From Enterobacteriaceae bacterium (lineage in GTDB: Bacteria; Pseudomonadota; Gammaproteobacteria; Enterobacterales; Enterobacteriaceae): a stretch of 64,000 nucleotides of DNA. The number at the start of each line of letters is the position of its first letter. The stretch's first letter is position 1. Positions 12,184 through 21,030 of the stretch are shown here, piece after piece. The stretch is from assembly GCA_902363335.1 (NCBI GenBank), contig CABIZV010000012.1, positions 3,564 through 67,563 of the forward strand. The letters are read 5' to 3'. The notes under the pieces are model-generated. The model did no database searches. It saw nothing but the letters and a program-made list of their open reading frames with translations, and was not told the origin of the DNA. The position numbers and the translations under genes are program-made.

Positions 12184-13125
12184 TCAACTTTCTTTTACGG
12201 TTTTACGCGGTTTTTCAGTGATCGGCTTTCCTGACCAATACCCCGCCAGCAGCGAGCCAGACAGGTTATGCCAGACGGAGAACAGCGCGCCGGGCAGCGC
12301 CGCCAGCGGCCCAAAGTAGATTTTACCCAGCGCGGCTGCCAGCCCCGAGTTTTGCATCCCGACTTCAATCGCCAGCGTCCGGCAGGTGGACTCATCAAAG
12401 CCAAACAGCTTCCCACCCCAGTAACCGCCAAGCAGGCCAATTGTGTTATGCAAAATTACCGCAATAATCACTACAAAGCCGACCGACGCAATGTGTGAAG
12501 CCGAGCCTGCCACCACCGCGCTAATAATCGCCAGAATACACACCATTGAGAATGCAGGCAGGTAAGGTTCAACGGCCTTCACGACGCGAGGGAACAGATG
12601 ATGAATCACCAGGCCTAGTGCAATTGGGATCACCACAATTTGCAAAATGCTGAGCAGCATACCCATCACATCCACCTGGATATGCGCGTCCACGTAAAGA
12701 CGCGTGAGCAGCGGCGTGGCCACCACGCCGACCAGCGTGGACACGGAGGAAATGGTGACAGAGAGCGCGACATCACCCTTTGCCAGATAGATCATCACGT
12801 TAGAGGCCGTACCGCTAGCCACGCTGCCGACTAATACCATCCCGGCCGACAGCTCCGGCGGCATATGAAAAGCCAGCGCCAGTAGCCACGCGGCAAGCGG
12901 CATCACCAGATAGTGCAGGAAAATTCCTGCGGCAACCGGCGCCGGGCGTGAGAGCACGCGTTTAAAGTCGTCAACTTTCAGATGCACGCCCATGCCGAAC
13001 ATAATCAGCATCAGCAGCGACGGCACCAGCGGCCCGATGGGCGTGAAGGTAGTGGGAGTGAAGTAGGCAATAATAGAAAGCAGCAGCGCCCATAACGGGA
13101 ACAGCCGGGTGAGAACGGCGAGCAT
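12184..13125 (-). CDS. panS: Bile acid:sodium symporter (BASS) family carrier, PanS-like
   Basis: An inner-membrane carrier of 313 residues with nine or ten hydrophobic segments. BASS signatures are visible: GSVASGTASNVM (about residues 100-111) and the crossover motif EVGMQNSGLA. In Salmonella, PanS of this family moves ketopantoate/pantoate. The symbol is a family-level assignment based on similarity and chromosomal setting, and other small organic acids remain possible. E. coli K-12 lacks a gene here between yjbD and lysC. The gene lies downstream of the lysC terminator and appears to be transcribed separately. Confidence 0.68.
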   Translation of the reverse strand: MLAVLTRLFPLWALLLSIIAYFTPTTFTPIGPLVPSLLMLIMFGMGVHLKVDDFKRVLSRPAPVAAGIFLHYLVMPLAAWLLALAFHMPPELSAGMVLVGSVASGTASNVMIYLAKGDVALSVTISSVSTLVGVVATPLLTRLYVDAHIQVDVMGMLLSILQIVVIPIALGLVIHHLFPRVVKAVEPYLPAFSMVCILAIISAVVAGSASHIASVGFVVIIAVILHNTIGLLGGYWGGKLFGFDESTCRTLAIEVGMQNSGLAAALGKIYFGPLAALPGALFSVWHNLSGSLLAGYWSGKPITEKPRKTVKES

Positions 13126-13162
13126 GATGTATTCCTTGCGATGAATGTGTGTTGTGTTGTTA

Positions 13163-13190
13163 TAAAAAAGCCGGGTTCGAGCCCGGCTAT
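13163..13190 (-). terminator. Rho-independent terminator downstream of lysC
   Basis: Read on the minus strand, AGCCGGGCTCGAACCCGGCT is followed by TTTTTTA. It separates lysC from the downstream carrier gene. Confidence 0.85.
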
Positions 13191-13260
13191 AGTTATTGTT
13201 TATCGCGTGATGAAATATTATTCAAACAAATTATGTTCATGTTCCCGCAATGGGCACGCC

Positions 13261-13299
13261 GTAGGCCGGATAAGACGCAAAGCGTCGCCATCCGGCGTA
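13261..13299. repeat. Single REP element downstream of lysC
   Basis: GTAGGCCGGATAAGACGCAA... GTCGCCATCCGGC: one palindromic unit just past the lysC stop. Confidence 0.88.
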
Positions 13300-13308
13300 A
13301 ACGTTCAA

Positions 13309-14658
13309 TCATTCGAACAAATTATGGTGAAGTTTCTGCACCACCTGTTCCGCTTCCGCACCTGGTACCAGGAAGCACAGGTTATGGCTGGATGCGCCAT
13401 AACAAATCATGCGGATATTGAACGGATCCAGCACGCCAAATACCTCTTTGCCTACGCCGCAGGCTTTTGACAGGTCGTTACCGATAAGCGCCACCAGGGC
13501 CAGATTCTCTTCCACTTCAACGCGGCACAGCGCCGACAGTTCCATCAATAAGGACTGCGTCAGCAGGGTGTCTCCGGTTGAGGTGGAACCGGTGGTGTCC
13601 AGCGTCAGCGCGACGCTCACTTCGGAGGTGGTAATAAGGTCGACCGAAATATTGTGGCGCGCCAGAATGCCGAACACTTCCGCCAGGAAGCCGCGGGAGT
13701 GCAGCATATTCAGGCTATGCAGGGTTAGCAGGGTTTGCTTACGACGTAGTGCCAGCGCGCGGAACAGCGGTGGGTTAGTGGTTTCATTACACACCAGAGT
13801 ACCTCCGGCTTTCGGATCTTTGCTGGAACCGACAAACACCGGAATATCGCTGCGCACTGCGGGCAACAGCGTCGCAGGATGCAGCACTTTCGCGCCAAAG
13901 GTTGCCAGCTCTGCGGCCTCTTCAAAGGCAATTTCATCAATGCGTTTCGCCGCTGGAACCACGCGCGGATCGGTGGTGTAGATGCCCGGCACGTCGGTCC
14001 AGATATCCACACGGGTGGCATGCAGCGCTTCGCCAAGCAGCGCGGCGGTGTAGTCGCTACCGCCACGGCCAAGCGTCGTGGTGCGGCCTGTGCTCTCGCT
14101 GCCGATAAAGCCTTGGGTTATCACCAGACCTTCATCCAGGCGCGGGGTCAGTAGCTGTGCGGTGAGTTCGGCCAGTGCGGCAATATCCGGCTCGGCGCGA
14201 CCAAAGCGATCGCTGGTGCGCATGACTTTGCGCACGTCAAACCACTGCGCCTGAACGTTACGCTCACGCAGAATCTCGACAAACAGCAGGGTCGACATCA
14301 GCTCGCCATGGCTCACCAGATCGTCGGTCAGCGCGGTCGTCGTTTTGGTCGCGGCAGCTTCCGCCAGCGTCGCCAGATTATCCAGCAGCCTTTCGATTTC
14401 ATCGCGAATCACGGCAGGCTGAGATAAACGGTCGAGAATGGCATATTGAATGGCGCGGATGGCGTCGAGTTTGGCAAGACGTTCAGCGGGCTCCAGACCT
14501 TCAGCCAGCGCCACCAGCAGGTTGGTGATGCCAGCCGAGGCGGACAGCACGACGACGCGCACGCTGGCGTCGGAGAGCACCACGTCGGCGCTGCGGTTCA
14601 TAGCATCAAAATCGGCTACGCTGGTTCCGCCAAATTTGGCGACTACTAATGCTGTCAT
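13309..14658 (-). CDS. lysC: Lysine-sensitive aspartokinase III
   Basis: Phosphorylates aspartate in the first step of lysine, threonine and methionine synthesis and is inhibited by lysine. It has 449 residues, identical in length to E. coli LysC. The N-terminal kinase motif KFGGTSVAD is present, with TTLGRGGSDYTAALL in the catalytic domain. Two C-terminal ACT repeats (from about residue 310) carry the lysine site. The start is ATG at 14658, behind ACACGAGGTTATT. Expression is controlled by the lysine riboswitch in its leader. Confidence 0.98.
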   Translation of the reverse strand: MTALVVAKFGGTSVADFDAMNRSADVVLSDASVRVVVLSASAGITNLLVALAEGLEPAERLAKLDAIRAIQYAILDRLSQPAVIRDEIERLLDNLATLAEAAATKTTTALTDDLVSHGELMSTLLFVEILRERNVQAQWFDVRKVMRTSDRFGRAEPDIAALAELTAQLLTPRLDEGLVITQGFIGSESTGRTTTLGRGGSDYTAALLGEALHATRVDIWTDVPGIYTTDPRVVPAAKRIDEIAFEEAAELATFGAKVLHPATLLPAVRSDIPVFVGSSKDPKAGGTLVCNETTNPPLFRALALRRKQTLLTLHSLNMLHSRGFLAEVFGILARHNISVDLITTSEVSVALTLDTTGSTSTGDTLLTQSLLMELSALCRVEVEENLALVALIGNDLSKACGVGKEVFGVLDPFNIRMICYGASSHNLCFLVPGAEAEQVVQKLHHNLFE

Positions 14659-14814
14659 AATAACCTCGTGTCAGGGGAGGGCTGGCTTTATAAGTCAGAC
14701 CAAATTATTCAGCCTTGGCACAAGGGAAGAGCGAAAGACGGGTGGGCGCAGAGCGATAAACAACTACGATTTCACCCAGAAGTGCTCCACCACTTGTGAA
14801 ACGTGCGACTGCGA

Positions 14815-14990
14815 ACGTTTCTGGTGACAACCCAGGGGATTCAGCCCCTGTAGCCGATGATGAACGCAACCTGTTGTTCACTCATCTCGGCGTTGCTCCC
14901 CTTCAGGTGTTTTCACAGGACTGGTTCCTCAAACACCGTTTACCTGGGCAACGCGCCTCTTCTGGCCTGCGCGAGCGCAGGTAGTACATT
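14815..14990 (-). promoter_or_regulatory. Lysine riboswitch (L box) in the lysC leader
   Basis: Read on the minus strand, the leader begins GTACTACCTGCGCTCGCGCA and contains AGAAGAGGCGCGTTGCCC. Further on come the helix ...CACCTGAAGGGGAGC..., CATCATCGGCTACAGGGGCT and GGGTTGTCACCAG. All match the E. coli lysC aptamer as I recall it. The expression platform continues towards lysC (TGGTGGAGCACTTCTGGGTG near 14772-14791). In E. coli, lysine binding blocks translation and exposes RNase E sites. The exact aptamer ends are approximate. Confidence 0.93.
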
Positions 14991-14992
14991 TA

Positions 14993-15022
14993 TAAATAAA
15001 GCGTTAGCGGGTAGGTTGTCAA
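14993..15022 (-). promoter_or_regulatory. lysC promoter
   Basis: On the minus strand, TTGACA (15022-15017) is separated by 18 bases from TATTTA (14998-14993). The riboswitch RNA would begin a few bases later, near GTACTAC at 14987. The rest of the gap up to pgi (15023-15213) holds the pgi promoter region, with TACAAT at 15168-15173 as a possible -10 box but no clear -35. Confidence 0.7.
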
Positions 15023-15213
15023 CGCTGGGGTTATGCGGATTTTTCATGCAACCCAGGGTCTGAGAAACCAGACTTATAAAGGCCGTTTTTTTGTCTGTTT
15101 TCTGCACGATTTTGTCATCCCGAGGGGGGATAACATTAAAACCATCACAATTTTTTGTGACTGGCGCTACAATCGAGGACAGTTACGATTTTTAAATCAG
15201 AAGGGTATTGCTA

Positions 15214-16863
15214 ATGAAAAATATCAATCCAACGCAGACCGCTGCGTGGCAGGCACTACAGAAACACTTCGATGAAATGAAGGACGTCACCATTGCGCAA
15301 CTGTTCGCAAAAGACGGTGACCGTTTTGGCAAGTTCTCCGCCACCTTCGACGACCAGATGCTGGTCGACTTCTCTAAAAACCGCATCACTGAAGAGACCC
15401 TGGCTAAACTGCTTAATCTGGCTAAAGAAACCGATCTGAGCGGCGCTATCAAGTCCATGTTCTCTGGCGAAAAGATCAACCGCACTGAAGACCGTGCCGT
15501 GCTGCACGTCGCGCTGCGTAACCGTAGCAATACCCCGATTGTGGTTGATGGCAAAGATGTGATGCCGGAAGTGAACGCGGTGCTGGAGAAGATGAAATCC
15601 TTCTCCGAAGCGATTATTTCAGGTAGCTGGAAAGGCTATACCGGCAAAGCGATTACCGACGTCGTCAACATCGGTATCGGCGGCTCCGACCTCGGCCCGT
15701 TCATGGTGACCGAAGCGCTGCGTCCGTACAAAAATCACCTGAACATGCACTTTGTTTCCAACGTTGACGGCACCCATATCGCCGAAACGCTGAAAACGCT
15801 GAACCCGGAAACCACCCTGTTCCTCGTGGCGTCTAAAACCTTCACTACCCAGGAAACCATGACCAACGCCCACAGCGCGCGCGACTGGTTCCTGGCAAGC
15901 GCGGGCGACCAGAAGCACGTAGCGAAACACTTCGCGGCGCTGTCTACCAACGGTAAAGCGGTTTCTGAGTTCGGTATCGACACCGCCAACATGTTTGAAT
16001 TCTGGGACTGGGTGGGCGGTCGTTACTCTCTGTGGTCAGCGATTGGTCTGTCTATCATCCTGTCGGTTGGCTACGACAACTTTGTTGAGCTGCTGTCCGG
16101 CGCCCATGCGATGGACAAACACTTCTCCACCGCACCGGCTGAGAAAAACCTGCCGGTACTGCTGGCGCTGATTGGTATCTGGTACAACAACTTCTACGGC
16201 ACCGAAACCGAAGCGATTCTGCCGTACGACCAGTACATGCACCGCTTTGCCGCCTACTTCCAGCAGGGCAACATGGAGTCCAACGGTAAGTATGTTGACC
16301 GTAACGGCAACAAGGTTGAACACCAGACTGGCCCAATCATCTGGGGCGAGCCGGGCACCAACGGTCAACACGCGTTCTATCAGCTGATTCACCAGGGCAC
16401 CAAAATCGTTCCGTGCGATTTCATCGCCCCGGCTATCACCCATAACCCGCTGACCGACCATCATCCAAAACTGCTGTCTAACTTCTTTGCTCAGACCGAA
16501 GCGCTGGCGTTTGGTAAATCTCGCGAAGTGGTCGAGCAGGAATACCGTGACCAGGGTAAAGATCCTGCGACGCTGGACTACGTGGTGCCATTCAAAGTGT
16601 TTGAAGGTAACCGCCCAACCAACTCCATCCTGCTGCGCGAAATCACGCCGTACAGCCTGGGTGCGCTTATCGCCATGTATGAGCACAAAATCTTCACTCA
16701 GGGCGCTATCCTGAATATTTTCACCTTCGACCAATGGGGCGTAGAGCTTGGCAAACAGCTGGCTAACCGCATTCTGCCGGAGCTCAATGATGATAAAGCC
16801 GTTGATAGCCATGACAGTTCAACAAATGGCCTGATCAACCGCTATAAATCCTGGCGCGCGTAA
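15214..16863 (+). CDS. pgi: Glucose-6-phosphate isomerase
   Basis: Interconverts glucose 6-phosphate and fructose 6-phosphate in glycolysis. The ATG at 15214 (MKNINPTQTAAWQALQKHF) gives 549 residues, the E. coli length; AGAAGGG lies upstream. PGI signatures are visible: DVVNIGIGGSDLGP, VASKTFTTQETMTNA and EFWDWVGGRYSLWSAIGLS. Also present are the active-site Glu in QQGNMESNGK and the His/Lys in GTNGQHAFYQL and FDQWGVELGKQLA. It is monocistronic, with its own terminator. Confidence 0.98.
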   Translation: MKNINPTQTAAWQALQKHFDEMKDVTIAQLFAKDGDRFGKFSATFDDQMLVDFSKNRITEETLAKLLNLAKETDLSGAIKSMFSGEKINRTEDRAVLHVALRNRSNTPIVVDGKDVMPEVNAVLEKMKSFSEAIISGSWKGYTGKAITDVVNIGIGGSDLGPFMVTEALRPYKNHLNMHFVSNVDGTHIAETLKTLNPETTLFLVASKTFTTQETMTNAHSARDWFLASAGDQKHVAKHFAALSTNGKAVSEFGIDTANMFEFWDWVGGRYSLWSAIGLSIILSVGYDNFVELLSGAHAMDKHFSTAPAEKNLPVLLALIGIWYNNFYGTETEAILPYDQYMHRFAAYFQQGNMESNGKYVDRNGNKVEHQTGPIIWGEPGTNGQHAFYQLIHQGTKIVPCDFIAPAITHNPLTDHHPKLLSNFFAQTEALAFGKSREVVEQEYRDQGKDPATLDYVVPFKVFEGNRPTNSILLREITPYSLGALIAMYEHKIFTQGAILNIFTFDQWGVELGKQLANRILPELNDDKAVDSHDSSTNGLINRYKSWRA

Positions 16864-16878
16864 GGTTATTTATTTTTC

Positions 16879-16906
16879 ATGCCGGCTTTATGCCGGCATT
16901 TTTTTT
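16879..16906 (+). terminator. pgi terminator
   Basis: ATGCCGGC-TTTAT-GCCGGCAT is followed by eight T residues, 15 bases after the pgi stop. Confidence 0.95.
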
Positions 16907-17093
16907 GTCAGATTATTCTGCTTATCCTGATATTCTTCATTATATTGTTATTGAGCATAATCCTAAATATCATAACGACGACCTCTCATTTTCGGATTAT
17001 CCGTATATTGCTATTTTTCATAATTCACTCAAATCATTGAATTAAATAATTAATTATATTTTTTATATTCAATTTTCTTATTATCCGAAAAGC

Positions 17094-17143
17094 CTTTCCT
17101 TAATATTCCCTACGTCAATCCTGTACATCGCTTTGTGTATACT
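17094..17143 (+). promoter_or_regulatory. Candidate yjbEFGH promoter with a possible Rcs-like box
   Basis: The 16907-17200 gap is AT-rich and has no open frame. TATACT at 17138-17143 is a good -10 box, though no strong -35 is seen. Upstream, TTAATATTCCCTA (near 17099-17111) resembles the right half of the Rcs box AATATTCCTA. The E. coli yjb operon is known to depend on RcsB; using this site is an inference. Confidence 0.4.
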
Positions 17144-17200
17144 CGATGACGCCCGAATATTTCCGGGCATATCTCCATTCATCTAATGAAGGGAATACTT

Positions 17201-17446
17201 ATGAAGAAAATCCTCTATGGCATTTTTGCCATATCAGCGTTTGCTGCGGCAAGCGCCAGCGCGGCACCAATTGAAACCGGTGAAGCGGCTGGCACTGCGG
17301 CAACGTCTGTGTCTGCCGGAAGCTCAACCGCCACCAGCGCCAGCACCGTAGGCTCTGCGGTCGGTATGGCGCTGACGGCGGCTGGCGGCGATGGCTCCAA
17401 TACCGGAACCACCACCACAACCAGCACGACCACCAGTACCCAGTAA
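17201..17446 (+). CDS. yjbE: Exopolysaccharide operon small exported protein YjbE
   Basis: First gene of yjbEFGH, which in E. coli directs an extracellular polysaccharide distinct from colanic acid. The ATG at 17201 (MKKILYGIFAISAFAAASA) follows GAAGGGAATACTT; the in-frame upstream ATG at 17186 is unlikely. The 81 residues comprise a signal peptide ending near SASA|APIE and a low-complexity Ala/Gly/Ser region finishing in a Thr/Ser tail (TGTTTTTSTTTST). The molecular role is unknown. Confidence 0.9.
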   Translation: MKKILYGIFAISAFAAASASAAPIETGEAAGTAATSVSAGSSTATSASTVGSAVGMALTAAGGDGSNTGTTTTTSTTTSTQ

Positions 17447-17465
17447 TTTTAGGTACGTTAATTCT

Positions 17466-17485
17466 AACCACACTTCGGTGTGGTT
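17466..17485 (+). terminator. UUCG hairpin between yjbE and yjbF
   Basis: AACCACAC-TTCG-GTGTGGTT is an 8-bp perfect stem closed by a C(UUCG)G tetraloop, followed by ATTTCG rather than a T run. It is more likely an attenuator or RNA-stabilising 3' hairpin for yjbE than a full stop. Confidence 0.65.
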
Positions 17486-17506
17486 ATTTCGCCCCGGAGA
17501 AGCGTC

Positions 17507-18145
17507 GTGAAGCGACTTGTTATCCCCTTATTTTGCCTGCTGCTTCAGGCGTGTTCCCCCAATACAAAGGCGCTGGGACATTCCCTTTGGGACAGCGTAT
17601 TTGGCGCATCAGGCGTACAGCTGACCGACGACGATATCCAGAATATGCCGTACGCCAGCCAGTACATGCGTCTTAACGGCGGCCCGCAGATTTTCGTCGT
17701 GCTGGCGTTCTCGGAAAATGGCCAGCAAAAATGGCTCACCCAGGATCAGGCGATGCTGGTGACCCAGCACGGGCGTCTGGTGAAAACTCAGCTGGTGGGC
17801 GACAACCTGCTGACGGTGAACAACCTTGCAAACGATCCGTTAGCGCATGCCAACCAGATTACTGACGGTGCCACCTGGACGCGGACAATGGGCTGGACTG
17901 AACACCAGCAGGTGCGCTACGCCACCGCCACGTCGACGTTTAGCTGGGACGGTAACGACACGCTCACAATGGCGGGTGAAAGTACCGCGGTGCGCATTCT
18001 GCAAGAGGACGTGACGACCGCCGAAGCCCACTGGCGCAATCGCTATTGGGTTGATAGCGAAGGACAAATTCGCCAGTCAGAACAGTATCTCGGTGCGGGC
18101 ACTTTCCCGGTCAACACCACGCTTATTAAGGCCGCGAAATCATGA
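17507..18145 (+). CDS. yjbF: Exopolysaccharide operon lipoprotein YjbF
   Basis: Related to the group 4 capsule protein GfcB (DUF2886). The GTG at 17507 gives 212 residues, the E. coli length, and has GGAG seven bases upstream. A lipoprotein signal peptide ends in LLLQAC, so the mature protein is probably attached to the outer membrane from the periplasmic side. The body has the family's QNMPYASQYMRLNGGPQ and WTRTMGWTEHQQVRYA. The stop overlaps the yjbG start (ATGA), indicating translational coupling. Confidence 0.93.
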   Translation: MKRLVIPLFCLLLQACSPNTKALGHSLWDSVFGASGVQLTDDDIQNMPYASQYMRLNGGPQIFVVLAFSENGQQKWLTQDQAMLVTQHGRLVKTQLVGDNLLTVNNLANDPLAHANQITDGATWTRTMGWTEHQQVRYATATSTFSWDGNDTLTMAGESTAVRILQEDVTTAEAHWRNRYWVDSEGQIRQSEQYLGAGTFPVNTTLIKAAKS

Positions 18146-18879
18146 ATAAAACGCTTATTGCCGCAGCCATCCTGAATCTTGTTTCGTTTACCGCGCAGTC
18201 GGCAGGCACCGTTGAGGTTCATCAGGCGGGAGTGGCTAAACCGCTGACCTTGACCAATGCCGAGAGGCTGGCTGATTTAGTCGGGCAACCGAGACTCGCG
18301 GGAAGCTGGTGGACGGGGGCTGTGATTGCCACGCCGCAGGCCACGGTGAAAGCCGAGCGTGAGCATCAGGCGTTGCTGGCGCAGCTTAGCGCATTGGCGG
18401 CGGAGGAAGACGGCAGCACGGCCGGCGCCATTAACGCGCTGCGTCATCAGCTCCAGGCGATGCCGGTCACGGGCCGCTTGCTGACACCGCTCGACCCGGA
18501 TGTCGTCCGGGTGCACAGCGAAAATAATCCGCCGCTTCAGGGCAATTACACCCTGTGGCTGGCACAAGAATCCTCAACCATTACCCTGGTGGGGCTGGTG
18601 GATAAACCGGGAAAAATGGCGTTTACCCCGGGTCGCGATGTGGCGAGCTACCTCGAGAATATCAATCTGTTAAGCGGTGCCGATCGCAGTTTTGCATGGA
18701 TTGTCTACCCGGATGGGCGCACGCAAAAAGCCCCGGTCGCCTACTGGAATAAGCGCCATGTCGAACCGATGCCCGGCAGTATTGTCTTTGTCGGTTTTGC
18801 CGACGCACTGTGGACCAATAAGTACGAGGCGTTAAACGCTGCGATCCTTCGTTCTCTGACGCAGCGGAGACCTGAATAA
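18142..18879 (+). CDS. yjbG: Exopolysaccharide operon periplasmic protein YjbG
   Basis: 245 residues, as in E. coli, related to GfcC (DUF1017). A signal peptide ends near FTAQSA|GTVEV. Two beta-grasp-like modules are expected from the family, and GLVDKPGKMAFTPGRDVASY and YPDGRTQKAPVAYWNKRHVEP are visible. GfcC-type proteins are periplasmic and are thought to act in capsule assembly at the outer membrane. It overlaps yjbF by four bases and yjbH by one (TAATG). Confidence 0.93.
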   Translation: MNKTLIAAAILNLVSFTAQSAGTVEVHQAGVAKPLTLTNAERLADLVGQPRLAGSWWTGAVIATPQATVKAEREHQALLAQLSALAAEEDGSTAGAINALRHQLQAMPVTGRLLTPLDPDVVRVHSENNPPLQGNYTLWLAQESSTITLVGLVDKPGKMAFTPGRDVASYLENINLLSGADRSFAWIVYPDGRTQKAPVAYWNKRHVEPMPGSIVFVGFADALWTNKYEALNAAILRSLTQRRPE

Positions 18880-20975
18880 TGAAAAAGACCTGTCTGTATA
18901 GCCTGCTCGCGCTGTCGGTCAGCGCGGCGTGCCACGCCGAAACCTATCCCGCTCCGATTGGCCCCTCGCAGTCGGATTTTGGCGGTGTAGGTCTGCTACA
19001 AACTCCGACGGCGCGGATGGCGCGTGAAGGCGAATTTAGCGCCAACTATCGTGATAACGACCAGTATCGCTACTACTCTGCCTCTGCACAGCTATTCCCG
19101 TGGCTGGAAACGACGCTGCGTTATACCGACGTGCGAACCAAAAAATATAGCGACGTCGACGCTTTCTCCGGTTCACAGACCTACAAAGATAAAGCCTTCG
19201 ACGTGAAGCTACGTCTGTGGGAGGAAAGCTACTGGATGCCGCAGGTGGCGGTGGGCGCGCGTGATATCGGCGGTACCGGTCTGTTTGACTCCGAATATCT
19301 GGTCGCCAGCAAAGCCTGGGGGCCGTTTGATTTCTCTTTAGGCCTGGGCTGGGGTTATCTCGGTACCAGCGGTAACGCCACCAACCCATTTTGTTCCTAC
19401 AGCGATAAGTATTGTTCGCGTGATAACAGCTATCGTAAAGCCGGATCCGTTGACGGCAGCCAGATGTTCCATGGCCCGGCGGCCTGGTTTGGTGGCGTAG
19501 AGTACCAGACGCCGTGGCAGCCGCTGCGCCTGAAACTGGAGTATGAGGGCAACAACTACCAGCAGGACTTTGCCGGTAAGCTTGAACAAAAGAGCAAGTT
19601 TAACGTCGGTGCTATCTACCGTGTTGCTGACTGGGCTGACGTCAACCTGAGCTACGAGCGCGGTAATACCGTGATGTTTGGCTTTACCCTGCGCACCAAC
19701 TTTAATGACCTGCGTCCTGCGTATAACGATAATTCGCGCCCGGCCTATCGTCCGCAGCCGCAGGACGCCATCCTCCAGCATTCTGTCGTCGCCAATCAGC
19801 TCACCCAATTGAAGTACAATGCCGGGTTTGTTGATCCCAATATGCAGGTGAAAGGCGATACGCTGTACGTCACCGGCGAGCAGGTGAAATATCGTGATTC
19901 GCGCGAGGGGATCGAACGGGCTAATCGGATCGTGATGAACGATCTGCCGGAAGGGATCCGTACGATCCGTATTACCGAAACGCGGCTTAATCTGCCGGAA
20001 GTGACCACCGAAACGGATGTGGCCAGTTTACAGCGTCATCTGGAAGGTGAACCGCTAGGCCAGGAAACGCCGTTGGTGCAAAAACGCATGGCCCCGGTTA
20101 TCCCGGATAAAACCGAGCAGGGCTGGTACATGGATAAGTCGCGGTTTAATCTTCACCTTGATCCGGTGCTTAGCCAGTCTATCGGCGGCCCGGAAAGCTT
20201 CTACATGTATCAGGTCGGCGTGATGGGCACTGCCGATTGGTGGGTGACCGACCACCTGCTGACCAGCGGCAGTATTTTTGCCAATATCGCCAACAACTAC
20301 GACAAGTTCAACTACACCAACCCGCCGGATGATTCGGCCCTGCCGCGCGTGCGTACGCATATCCGCGAATACGTTGAGAACGATGTTTACGTGAATAACC
20401 TCCAGGCCAACTACTTCCAGTATCTGGGCAATGATTTCTACGGCCAGGTCTACGGCGGATATCTGGAAACCATGTACGGCGGAGCGGGGGCTGAGGTGCT
20501 TTATCGCCCGGTTGACAGCAACTGGTCGTTTGGCCTGAATGCGAACTACGTGAAGCAGCGTGACTGGCGCAGCGCGCAGGATATGATGAAGTTCACCGAT
20601 TACAGCGTGAAAACGGGCCATCTCACCGCCTACTGGACGCCGTCGTTCGCGCAGGATGTCCTGGTGAAAGCTAGCGTCGGGCAGTATCTGGCGGGCGACA
20701 AAGGCGGTACGCTGGATATCTCAAAACACTTCGACAGCGGAATTGTGGTCGGCGCCTATGCGACTATTACCAACGTGTCGGCAGATGAATACGGCGAAGG
20801 GGAATTCACCAAAGGCGTTTACGTCAATATCCCAATGGATCTCTTCTCTTCCGGCCCAACCCGCAGCCGGGCATCAGTCGGTTGGACGCCGCTGACGCGT
20901 GACGGTGGGCAGATGCTGGGCCGTAAATTCGAGCTGTATAATATGACGGGCGATAAGAGCCAAAACTTCCGTTAG
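18879..20975 (+). CDS. yjbH: Outer-membrane exopolysaccharide protein YjbH (GfcD family)
   Basis: 698 residues, the E. coli length. The signal peptide (MKKTCLYSLLALSVSAAC) ends with a Cys that could be a lipobox, though a weak one. The rest is rich in alternating aromatic and polar residues typical of outer-membrane beta-barrels. The family signature near the N-terminus is QSDFGGVGLLQTPTARMARE. It is predicted to contain beta-barrel segments that export or modify the polysaccharide. It is the last gene of yjbEFGH. Confidence 0.93.
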   Translation: MKKTCLYSLLALSVSAACHAETYPAPIGPSQSDFGGVGLLQTPTARMAREGEFSANYRDNDQYRYYSASAQLFPWLETTLRYTDVRTKKYSDVDAFSGSQTYKDKAFDVKLRLWEESYWMPQVAVGARDIGGTGLFDSEYLVASKAWGPFDFSLGLGWGYLGTSGNATNPFCSYSDKYCSRDNSYRKAGSVDGSQMFHGPAAWFGGVEYQTPWQPLRLKLEYEGNNYQQDFAGKLEQKSKFNVGAIYRVADWADVNLSYERGNTVMFGFTLRTNFNDLRPAYNDNSRPAYRPQPQDAILQHSVVANQLTQLKYNAGFVDPNMQVKGDTLYVTGEQVKYRDSREGIERANRIVMNDLPEGIRTIRITETRLNLPEVTTETDVASLQRHLEGEPLGQETPLVQKRMAPVIPDKTEQGWYMDKSRFNLHLDPVLSQSIGGPESFYMYQVGVMGTADWWVTDHLLTSGSIFANIANNYDKFNYTNPPDDSALPRVRTHIREYVENDVYVNNLQANYFQYLGNDFYGQVYGGYLETMYGGAGAEVLYRPVDSNWSFGLNANYVKQRDWRSAQDMMKFTDYSVKTGHLTAYWTPSFAQDVLVKASVGQYLAGDKGGTLDISKHFDSGIVVGAYATITNVSADEYGEGEFTKGVYVNIPMDLFSSGPTRSRASVGWTPLTRDGGQMLGRKFELYNMTGDKSQNFR

Positions 20976-20990
20976 CGTTCCGGGGCGTAA

Positions 20991-21028
20991 CCGGTGTTGC
21001 TATGCCCGTCTGAGCATAGCAACGCCGG
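20991..21028. terminator. Hairpin between convergent yjbH and acyltransferase gene
   Basis: CCGGTGTTGCTATGC (20991-21005) pairs with GCATAGCAACGCCGG (21014-21028) across an 8-base loop; 14 pairs are Watson-Crick and one is a G-U. It fills the gap between the two stops and probably serves both strands. Confidence 0.75.
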
Positions 21029-21030
21029 GG

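Noticed and set aside
14796..15063. Short open frames between lysC and pgi
   Set aside because: They lie on the lysine riboswitch and promoter, and their sequence is explained by the RNA structure.
16036..16812. 258-codon antisense frame inside pgi
   Set aside because: A shadow of pgi with no ribosome site or known domain.
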